DNA of 64,000 nucleotides from Actimicrobium antarcticum (lineage in GTDB: Bacteria; Pseudomonadota; Gammaproteobacteria; Burkholderiales; Burkholderiaceae_D). The translations under genes and the position numbers were made by a program. The stretch spans positions 206,831 through 270,830 of the forward strand of contig NZ_BAAAZE010000013.1 in assembly GCF_039536745.1 (NCBI RefSeq). Direction: 5' to 3'. Positions 25,831 through 33,630 of this stretch are shown one piece after another (position 1 is the stretch's first letter; every line of letters starts with the position of its first letter). The notes under the pieces were generated by a model that searched no databases, had not been told where the DNA came from, and saw nothing but the letters and a program-made list of their open reading frames with translations.

Positions 25831-27003
25831 ATGCACCAAAAATTAAAAACCACTCTCATCCTGTTTGCCGCAGCCGGTGCGTGCGGCGCTGGTTATGTCT
25901 GGTACCAGGCCAAAATTGCCGGCGCAAAAAAGCCGAAAGCTGACACAACGCAACTGGTCCGTATCAGCCAGGCTGAACAAAAGTCGATGCCGATCAACCT
26001 GCTCGCCAACGGCTACGTGACTGCGATCAATACCGTCGACGTACGGCCTCAGGTACAAAATATCGTGCGAGAAGTACACGTCAAAGAAGGGCAGGAGGTA
26101 CGCGCAGGCCAGCTGCTGATTACGCTGGATCAGCGCCTCGACGGGTCGGGTGTCGACAAGGCTTTGGCCCAGGTGGCACGCGATCGCGCCGATTTGCTCG
26201 ATGCCGATGTGACACTGAAGCGTAATGAAGAATTGTTGGGGCGCAAATTTGTGGCACAGGCGGTAGTCGATACCGCGCGCAGCAAGGTTGAGGTGCTGCG
26301 CAGTGCGCTCACTGCCAGCCAGGCTGCGGTCAAATCGAGCCGTATCTCGCTCGACTACAATTTGATTAAAGCCAGCATCAGCGGCCGCATCGGCATCATC
26401 AATGTCCACCCTGGCAGTCTCGCCCAACCTGCTGCTGTTGCGATGATGACCATCACCCAGCTCGATCCTGTCGCCGTCAGTTTTACCTTGCCCGAGCGTG
26501 AGCTGGGCACGCTACGCACGACCTATCCGAATGGCGATGCGCCCGTGCTGGCTCGTCTTGCCAGTGGCAAGGAAGTCGCGGGCCGGTTGATTTTTATCGA
26601 CAATGCAGCCGATGCGCAAAGTGGCACGATCCGCATGAAAGCCCGTTTTACCAATCCTGATCGCCTCATGTGGCCAGGCACGTTCGTGTCGGTGCGGCTG
26701 GTGTCGCGCACGCTGCCGGATGCGGTGGTGGTGCCGGCTCAGGCGATCGTGACAGGCCCGGTCGACAAGTTCCTCTATCTGGTGCAGTCCGATGACAGTG
26801 TCCTCATGCAAAAGGTGGATGTTGTCGCGATCGAAGACGGCAAAGCTGCCGTGAGCGGCATTGTGGCAGGTGCCCGGATAGTCGTCGAAGGCGCCCAGAA
26901 TTTGCGGTCTGGCATCAAGGTCAAGGAGTTGCAAGTTGCTGCAACCGGTGCGGGTGGCGGTGGCACTGGCGACACCAGCGCACCACGCGCGCCGGCACCC
27001 TGA
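25831..27003 (+). CDS. RND efflux periplasmic adaptor (membrane fusion protein)
   Basis: A 390-residue MdtA/AcrA-type adaptor. An N-terminal signal/anchor segment (LILFAAAGACGAGYVWY) is followed by the lipoyl-like half-motifs GYVTAINTVDVRPQV and VKEGQEVRAGQLLITLD. Then come the alpha-hairpin (about 110-165), the second lipoyl half SRISLDYNLIKASISGRIG, and the beta-barrel domains. ATG 25831 is used; an in-frame ATG at 25804 would add 9 residues, and neither has a good ribosome binding site. It pairs with the permease 101 nt downstream. Confidence 0.9.
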   Translation: MHQKLKTTLILFAAAGACGAGYVWYQAKIAGAKKPKADTTQLVRISQAEQKSMPINLLANGYVTAINTVDVRPQVQNIVREVHVKEGQEVRAGQLLITLDQRLDGSGVDKALAQVARDRADLLDADVTLKRNEELLGRKFVAQAVVDTARSKVEVLRSALTASQAAVKSSRISLDYNLIKASISGRIGIINVHPGSLAQPAAVAMMTITQLDPVAVSFTLPERELGTLRTTYPNGDAPVLARLASGKEVAGRLIFIDNAADAQSGTIRMKARFTNPDRLMWPGTFVSVRLVSRTLPDAVVVPAQAIVTGPVDKFLYLVQSDDSVLMQKVDVVAIEDGKAAVSGIVAGARIVVEGAQNLRSGIKVKELQVAATGAGGGGTGDTSAPRAPAP

Positions 27004-27104
27004 AGCGGATTTGCCTTGAATTTGACGCGAGCAATGGCGGCGTTAATCGCACCAGCAACACCGCCTTCGCTGCTCCCCGACCGCATCACTTCTGAACTGA
27101 TATC

Positions 27105-30100
27105 GTGAATATTTCCGAACTGTGTATCCGCCGCCCGGTCATGACCGTGCTGTTATCGATTGCCATCGTGGTGATTGGTCTGTTTGCCTACGCCAAGTTG
27201 CCCATCGCCGCACTGCCGACCTACAACACGCCCGTCATCAACGTCACCGCCGCGCTACCGGGTGCCAGTCCGGAGATCATGGCGGCGTCTGTTGCGACGC
27301 CTCTCGAAAAACAGTTTTCCACCATCTCCGGGCTGGCTACGATCAGTTCCAGCAACACGCTGGGCAATACGTCCATCACCCTCGAATTCAATTCCGATCG
27401 CGATATCGATGCCGCCGCCGTGGATGTGCAGGCGGCGCTGCTGCGTGCACAACGCAGCCTGCCGGTGGAGCTGACCTCGTTGCCGGCCTATCGCAAAGTC
27501 AATCCGGCCGATGCCGCCGTACTGCTGGTGGCGCTGACCTCGCCGTCGATGTCGCTCGCCGACCTGAACGACTATGCCGAGAACCTGATTTCGCCATCGC
27601 TCTCCACCATCGACGGTGTAGCGCAAGTGCTGGTGTACGGCCAGCGGCGTTTTGCCGTGCGCGTCAAGGTGCGCCCGGACGAACTGGCGGCGCGCAACAT
27701 CACGCTGGATGAACTGGCCGGACTCATTCGTGCCGCCAACACCAACGGTCCGGTCGGTGTGCTGGACGGGCCGCGCCAGAGCCTGACGCTGGAAGCCAAC
27801 CGGCAACTGCGCAACGCCGCCGAATTTTCCGAGCTGGTCATCAGTAGCCGCGATGGCTACGCCACCCGCCTGAAAGATGTAGCCACTGTCGAAGACAGTG
27901 TCGAGTCCGCCAAAAGCGGCAGCTGGGCCAATGGCGAGCCGTCCATCGTGCTCGCGGTACAGCGCCAGCCAAACGCGAATACGGTGGCGGTGGTCGATGC
28001 GATCAAGGCGACGCTGCCAAAGTTCAAGGCGCAAATGCCGGCCTCGATCGAGATCCGCGAACTCAACGACCGCTCGGTATCGATCCGTGACGCGATTGCC
28101 GACGTCAAGCACACGCTGGTGCTGACGGTGGTGCTGGTGATCCTGGTGATTTTCCTGTTCCTCAAACGCTTGTCGGCGACCGCCATTCCGGTCGTGACGC
28201 TGCCGATTTCATTGATCGGCTGCTGTGCATTGATGTACGTGTTCGGCTACAGCCTCGACAACATATCGCTGCTCGGTATCACCATCGCCGTGGGTCTGGT
28301 GGTCGATGACGCCATCGTCATGCTGGAAAACATTGTGCGCTATGTCGAACAGGGCATGACGCCGATGGCCGCTGCCTTGAAGGGGTCGCGCGAGGTCGGC
28401 TTCACCATTTTGTCGATTTCCATCTCGCTGGTCGCCGTGTTCATTCCGATCTTTTTCATGCCGGGCGTCATCGGCTTGATGTTCCGCGAGTTCGCCGCGG
28501 TAGTGGCGCTGGCCATCATGGTGTCGGCGCTGGTGTCGCTGACTTTGGTGCCGATGTTATGCAGCCGCTTCCTGAAACACACGGACCCCGAGGACGATAG
28601 CTGGCTCAGCAAAAAATTCGAGCGCGGATTTCATGGCGTTCTGGACGGCTATAGCCTTGGCCTGGACTGGTGTCTTGGCCGTACAAAAACCGTCATGCTG
28701 GGTGCGCTCGCCACGTTTTTGCTGACCGGCTTTCTGTTTGTCGAGATTCCCAAGGGATTTTTCCCGACCGAAGACATCGGCCAGATCCGCGCCACCATCG
28801 AAGGCCCGCAGGATATTTCCTATCCGGCCATGGTGCAGCTGGTACAAGCCGCCGCAGGGGTGATCCAGCAAGACAGCAACGTGCTCTCCGTCACCTCACG
28901 TGTGACTGGCGGAAACAGTGGCGCGCTGTTCATCGGACTCAAGCTGCGCAGCGAGCGACTCCCGATGGATGGCGTGCTGGAACAATTACGTGGCAAGGTC
29001 AGCGCCATCCCCGGCCTGTCGGTTTATCTGACGCCAGTCCAAAACCTGAGCCTGGGTGGACGTTCCAGCAAAAGCCGTTACCAGTACGTGTTACAGAGCG
29101 TCAAGGCCGACGAGCTGACCGGCTGGTCCGAGCAACTGCAAATTCGCATGCGCGCCAATCCGATCTTCCGTGACGTCACCAGCGATTCGCAATTGCGCGG
29201 CTTGCAGGCCGTGGTGGACATCAATCGCGATCGCGCCAACGAGGCTGGCGTGCAGATCCAGGATATCCGCACCGCGCTTTACAGCGCGTTTGGTGACCGC
29301 CAGGTCTCGACTATTTTTACGAGCAGCAACAGCTATCAGGTGATTCTGCAGGACAGCGAATCGGGCCAGCAGGACGAGGCCGACCTGAGCAAGATTTTTG
29401 TGCGCAGCAAGAGCGGCGTACTGGTGCCGTTGATGAGCCTGGCCAGTGTCAAGCGCACTGCCGGTGCGATTTCGGTCAATCATCAGGGGCAGCTGCAGGC
29501 CGTCACGGTGACGTTCAACCTGGCGCCGGATGTCCCGCTGGGTGACGCCAGCGCCGCGATAGACCGGATCAAGACCGAACTGCAGATGCCGCCGACGGTG
29601 ATTACCTCGTACGCGGGTGACGCCGCGGTGTTCCAGTCGTCACAGGGCAGCCAGCTGACCTTGCTATTGCTGGCGGTGGTCGTGATCTACATCCTGCTGG
29701 GCGTGCTGTACGAAAGCTACATCCATCCGCTGACCATCCTGGCCGGTCTGCCATCGGCGGCGGTCGGCGCACTGCTGGCGCTGCGGCTATTCAATTTTGA
29801 GCTGACCCTGATCGCCACCATCGGCATCCTGATGCTCATCGGCATCGTCAAGAAAAATGCGATCATGATGATCGACTTCGCACTTGAAGCCCAGCGGGAG
29901 CAGGGCGCCACGCCATTCGACGCGATTCGTTCGGCCTGCCTGTTGCGCTTCCGGCCGATCATGATGACCACGCTGGCGGCGCTGGTGGGTGCGATGCCGA
30001 TTGCGTTCGGCCTTGGCGCCGGCGCCGAATTGCGACAGCCGCTCGGTGTCGCCATCGTCGGCGGTTTGCTGGTGTCGCAAGTCATTACGCTGTTCATTAC

Positions 30101-30224
30101 CCCGGTGATCTATCTGGTGCTGGACCGGTTCAGCGGATCGGGGCCGATGCAGTTCGATCGCGCGGAAATGGAAGCACAGGGCCAGGTACATCCGACCCGG
30201 GTCGCTCCGACGTCGTCAGCTTAA
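27105..30224 (+). CDS. RND efflux transporter permease (AcrB/MexB superfamily)
   Basis: A 1039-residue inner-membrane proton antiporter, GTG start. Layout: TM1 with VLLSIAIVVIGLFAYAKLPI, first periplasmic porter region (about 40-335), TM2-6 with the proton-relay aspartates in VGLVVDDAIVMLENIVRYVE, second periplasmic region (about 560-870), and TM8-12 with the relay lysine in GIVKKNAIMMIDFALEAQ. It resembles the MdtB/MdtC and MexQ-like multidrug branch more than heavy-metal CusA types. No outer-membrane channel gene follows, so a TolC-like protein encoded elsewhere is needed. It ends convergently, overlapping the next gene by a few bases. Confidence 0.93.
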   Translation: MNISELCIRRPVMTVLLSIAIVVIGLFAYAKLPIAALPTYNTPVINVTAALPGASPEIMAASVATPLEKQFSTISGLATISSSNTLGNTSITLEFNSDRDIDAAAVDVQAALLRAQRSLPVELTSLPAYRKVNPADAAVLLVALTSPSMSLADLNDYAENLISPSLSTIDGVAQVLVYGQRRFAVRVKVRPDELAARNITLDELAGLIRAANTNGPVGVLDGPRQSLTLEANRQLRNAAEFSELVISSRDGYATRLKDVATVEDSVESAKSGSWANGEPSIVLAVQRQPNANTVAVVDAIKATLPKFKAQMPASIEIRELNDRSVSIRDAIADVKHTLVLTVVLVILVIFLFLKRLSATAIPVVTLPISLIGCCALMYVFGYSLDNISLLGITIAVGLVVDDAIVMLENIVRYVEQGMTPMAAALKGSREVGFTILSISISLVAVFIPIFFMPGVIGLMFREFAAVVALAIMVSALVSLTLVPMLCSRFLKHTDPEDDSWLSKKFERGFHGVLDGYSLGLDWCLGRTKTVMLGALATFLLTGFLFVEIPKGFFPTEDIGQIRATIEGPQDISYPAMVQLVQAAAGVIQQDSNVLSVTSRVTGGNSGALFIGLKLRSERLPMDGVLEQLRGKVSAIPGLSVYLTPVQNLSLGGRSSKSRYQYVLQSVKADELTGWSEQLQIRMRANPIFRDVTSDSQLRGLQAVVDINRDRANEAGVQIQDIRTALYSAFGDRQVSTIFTSSNSYQVILQDSESGQQDEADLSKIFVRSKSGVLVPLMSLASVKRTAGAISVNHQGQLQAVTVTFNLAPDVPLGDASAAIDRIKTELQMPPTVITSYAGDAAVFQSSQGSQLTLLLLAVVVIYILLGVLYESYIHPLTILAGLPSAAVGALLALRLFNFELTLIATIGILMLIGIVKKNAIMMIDFALEAQREQGATPFDAIRSACLLRFRPIMMTTLAALVGAMPIAFGLGAGAELRQPLGVAIVGGLLVSQVITLFITPVIYLVLDRFSGSGPMQFDRAEMEAQGQVHPTRVAPTSSA

Positions 30225-31876
30225 ACCGGCCAGGCGCGCTCCAGGATGGCGCGCTGCACCGACGCTGACATCAGCGTTCCCAGCGTTCCCAGCGTTCCCA
30301 GCGTTCCATATACCCGACCGCAACCCGCATCGATGCGGCTGGCAATGAAGGCATCGGCATTGGCGGTCGGCGCCTGCTCGCGCATCAGGCTGCATTGGAC
30401 CAGCAACACCAATTGCTGCACCAGCCGCCGCGCCAGCATCTCGCGTTCATCGGGCGTCGCGCCCAGCGCCAGGCGCAACGCCATCGCCATGTTCTTCACG
30501 TCGGGATCGTGCTGCGCCAGACTATCGAGCAACAGGGCAAAGCCGTCGGCGTCCCGTTCGATGGCACGCAGCACATCCAGGCACATCACATTGCCCGAAC
30601 CTTCCCAGATCGAATTGACCGGCGCCTCGCGGTACAGACGCGCCATGGCGCCGGTCTCGACATAGCCATTGCCACCCAGGACTTCCATGCACTCGCCGGC
30701 GAATTCGAGTGCCCGCTTGCAGATCCAGAATTTTGCAGCTGGCGTGATGATGCGACGCCAGGCACGCTCCAGCGGATCGTCGGGGTTATCGCAGGCCTGG
30801 GCCAATCGCAGCATCAGCAGCGTGGCGGCTTCGCTTTCCAGCGCCAGGTCAGCCAGTACATTGCGCATCAGCGGCTGCTGATCGAGTGGCTTGCCGAACG
30901 CCATACGGTGGCGGGCATGATGGGCCGCCTGCACGAAGGCCTGTCGCATCAGGCCCGCGCTGCCAATCACGCAATCGAGCCGGGTGGAATTGGCCATGTC
31001 GATGATGGTCGGAATGCCGCGCCCTTCGACACCGACCAGCACCCCATAGGCGCCATCGAACTCGACTTCGCTGCTGGCATTCGAGCGGTTGCCGAGTTTG
31101 TCTTTCAGGCGCTGGATCAGGATCGGATTCTTGCTGCCATCGGGGCGCCAGCGTGGCACAAAAAAGCACGACAGGCCCGCGTCGCAACGCGCCAGCACCA
31201 GGTGCGCGTCGGCCATCGGCGCCGAAAAAAACCACTTGTGGCCGGTCAGCGCATACGGCTGACCGCGCCCGGCGGTACCCATTGCCTGTGCCACCGTGGT
31301 GTTACTGCGCACATCCGATCCGCCCTGTTTTTCGGTCATGCCCATGCCGATCAGGATCGACGTCTTTTGCGCCAGCGGCAGATCGCGCGGATCGTGTTCG
31401 CGCGACAGCAGTTGCGCCGCAAGCTGGCTATAGAGCGCGGGCTCATTGTGCAAGACCGGAATGGCGGCAAAGGTCATCGTGGTGGGGCAGAGCGCCCCCG
31501 ACTCGATTTGCGCCTGTAAAAAATAGCCGGCGGCACGCGCCATGTGGACGCCCTTGCGCGGCGTGATCCACGGTAGCGCATGCAGTCCCTCGCGCCGCAG
31601 CAGACCAAGCAGATCGTGCCACGCCGGATGGAAAGCGACCTGGTCGATGCGATTGCCGTTGCGATCATGGGTGGCCAGTTCCGGCCCATGCCGGTTCGCC
31701 AGTGTCGCCCAGAGCGCGACCTCGCCCGAGCCCAGCGTTGCGCCAAAGCGCAGCAGGTCGGCATCGATCCAGGCGGCATCGCTACGCAAAATGGCCGCGT
31801 GCAGTATTGGGTCGGTGCGGTAGACGTTGTAATCCGTTAATTCGGTAACCTGATTGGTTACAGCATGCGTGGTCAT
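30221..31876 (-). CDS. AidB-like acyl-CoA dehydrogenase
   Basis: A 551-residue flavoprotein of the acyl-CoA dehydrogenase superfamily, AidB branch. Signs: the N-terminal extension with TELTDYNVYRTDPIL, ILIGMGMTEKQGGSDVRSNT, the FAD-side GHKWFFSAPMADAHLVLA, the segment RLDCVIGSAGLMRQAF, GKPLDQQPLMRNVLADL, and NSIWEGSGNVMCLDVLRA. In E. coli, AidB is part of the adaptive response to alkylation, binds DNA and has isovaleryl-CoA dehydrogenase activity. GGAG lies 6 nt before the ATG. The C-terminus carries an odd GTL tandem repeat. Confidence 0.9.
   Translation of the reverse strand: MTTHAVTNQVTELTDYNVYRTDPILHAAILRSDAAWIDADLLRFGATLGSGEVALWATLANRHGPELATHDRNGNRIDQVAFHPAWHDLLGLLRREGLHALPWITPRKGVHMARAAGYFLQAQIESGALCPTTMTFAAIPVLHNEPALYSQLAAQLLSREHDPRDLPLAQKTSILIGMGMTEKQGGSDVRSNTTVAQAMGTAGRGQPYALTGHKWFFSAPMADAHLVLARCDAGLSCFFVPRWRPDGSKNPILIQRLKDKLGNRSNASSEVEFDGAYGVLVGVEGRGIPTIIDMANSTRLDCVIGSAGLMRQAFVQAAHHARHRMAFGKPLDQQPLMRNVLADLALESEAATLLMLRLAQACDNPDDPLERAWRRIITPAAKFWICKRALEFAGECMEVLGGNGYVETGAMARLYREAPVNSIWEGSGNVMCLDVLRAIERDADGFALLLDSLAQHDPDVKNMAMALRLALGATPDEREMLARRLVQQLVLLVQCSLMREQAPTANADAFIASRIDAGCGRVYGTLGTLGTLGTLMSASVQRAILERAWPV
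30272..30307. repeat. Four perfect 9-bp tandem repeats (cagcgttcc)
   Basis: Four exact copies of cagcgttcc lie head to tail inside the 3' part of the AidB-like gene, encoding Gly-Thr-Leu four times on the minus strand. Copy-number change would keep the reading frame. Confidence 0.9.
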
Positions 31877-32494
31877 GGTTTTCTCCGGCTAAAAAGCAAT
31901 CTTTGCAGTTGAAGATGACGTGGGGCAATGAGTTAATCAATGCGCAATCATGCACCTGAAAAACTGAAAAAGTCACAATGAATTACCTGAAAGTCATTGC
32001 CCAGGATAATCACATGTGAAGTTGATATGACTAACTCGTAGTGAAGTGCTCATAGACGAAACACGTTTCAATAGTTCCTGTTGATTTGCATAAATATTTC
32101 TCCGGGTTACCAAGAGTTTTATTGCCTTCGGTAAATTCTGTGACTAAAATAAGTCATGTAATTTAACAGTTTGGCTTGCAGTTCACTCCGTTGGACAAGG
32201 AACTGGTGACCATAATCAGTACGTATTTGTCTGGCAGGCAACGCCAATTTTATTAATCCGGTTTTACCCAGCTCAAGCACTTTTCACCAAGACAGTTTCC
32301 ACCAAGGCAGTTTTCCGATTAAGCAGCGGGTTCTTCGCCACCAACCTTACCGCTAACAAGACGCATGTTGAACGGGCTCTCCGCCCGCTCCGGGCCGCGC
32401 TATGTCTGAACCATGCCGACCCGGCGCCGCATGCGAAAAACCGCGCGCTCTTGCGCTGAACTGATTCGTCTTTTTTATTTCGATGGGAATATTC
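31877..32494. other. Divergent intergenic region, A+T-rich
   Basis: About 620 bases between the AidB-like gene and the Tat-exported protein gene, notably A+T-rich over 31880-32280. It holds both promoters. An imperfect 14-bp direct repeat (caccaagRcagttt) occurs twice at 32285-32298 and 32300-32313. No open frame here is convincing. Confidence 0.5.
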
Positions 32495-33565
32495 ATGAAA
32501 CGCCGCCAATTTATCACCAGCTCAGCTGCCGTCCTGCTTAACGCCTCGCTGCTGAGCTTCAGTTCCGAAAGCTTTGCACAATCCGTGGGATTGCTCGATC
32601 CAGTTGCTGAAATCAAAAAACTCCGCATTCCATCCGGCACCTTCACTGGCGCCTTTCTGATTGCGCCTGCCGGACGGATTAACTGGTATTTCACCAACCT
32701 CGGTATTTTGCCGATCATTCAGTATCTGAGCGCGACGGATCTGGATCTGTATATCCGTACTTATCTCGACCTGTATCTGCGCCGACTGGAAGCCAATTCA
32801 GCGATTCAGGATATTAATTTCACGACCACGCCGACCGGAGCGTTTCAATTGATACTGGCGGATTCGGATGATTCCTATGCCGCGACGACCTTATCCGTCG
32901 TTGCCCGGTATTTGCACGCCAGCCAGAACTGGGCCTGGTGGGATGCCAACAAGGCGAAGCTGAAAACCATGGCATATCGCAATCTGACGTGTGCCGTAAA
33001 AGCCAATGGCCTGACCAGTGTGTTTCAGTCGCCGCGCAGCCAAACCAATTCGATCGGTTACCTGATGGATAACTGCGAAGTCTATCGTGGCTTGCGTGAT
33101 TACGCGGCGCTGTTGCGTGAGCGTGGTGAAGCCGTCGACGCCAATTATTACGACAGTTTCGCCAATGGCATCGTCGCGCGCATCAGCGCCAGCATGTTCG
33201 ACACCGCACGCAGTGGCTTCATGTCGAGCGATGCGGAGACTCGCGCCGGTACCGCGTTTTATGCGGATGCCACTTGCCAGGTATTTCCGCAGGCGTTCGG
33301 ACTCAGTGAGCTATCGTCGTATTACGACAAGGCCTTCAATTACATGAACCGTGTTACGCCGAACTGGCAGGACGGTCGTTACGATGATTACCCGTGGGCG
33401 GTGCTGGGTTACGTTGCTGCCAAACGCGGTGCCAGCGCCCAGGCCAAGACCCAGATGACCCGGGTCGAGAAGCTCTTCACCAGCAATCGCGGCATCGTCA
33501 CGATCAACGAGCTGGGCTTTTACCAGCGCTCGAAAAGCCTGCTGTCGGGTCGCGCGGACATCTGA
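32495..33565 (+). CDS. Tat-exported protein, possible six-hairpin glycosidase-like fold
   Basis: A 356-residue protein starting with a twin-arginine signal MKRRQFITSSAAVLLN and a probable cleavage near residue 30. The mature part is helix-rich with repeated aromatic segments such as GRINWYFTNLGILPII, a DSDDSYAATTLSVVARYL stretch, QNWAWWDANKAKL and the DDYPWAVLGYVAAKRG repeat. This regularity recalls (alpha/alpha)6 barrel glycosidase-like proteins, but no catalytic signature is certain. GGGA lies 6 nt before ATG 32495, which is preferred over 32483. Function unknown. Confidence 0.75.
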   Translation: MKRRQFITSSAAVLLNASLLSFSSESFAQSVGLLDPVAEIKKLRIPSGTFTGAFLIAPAGRINWYFTNLGILPIIQYLSATDLDLYIRTYLDLYLRRLEANSAIQDINFTTTPTGAFQLILADSDDSYAATTLSVVARYLHASQNWAWWDANKAKLKTMAYRNLTCAVKANGLTSVFQSPRSQTNSIGYLMDNCEVYRGLRDYAALLRERGEAVDANYYDSFANGIVARISASMFDTARSGFMSSDAETRAGTAFYADATCQVFPQAFGLSELSSYYDKAFNYMNRVTPNWQDGRYDDYPWAVLGYVAAKRGASAQAKTQMTRVEKLFTSNRGIVTINELGFYQRSKSLLSGRADI

Positions 33566-33630
33566 GCAAGCAGCTAAAAATGGGCCGGGATGTGGGGTAA
33601 AATTGCGCTTTGCCGCGCGACCCATTTCCC

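Noticed and set aside
30395..31519. 374-codon rightward frame across the AidB-like gene
   Set aside because: It is the antisense shadow of a well-recognised acyl-CoA dehydrogenase in G+C-rich DNA.
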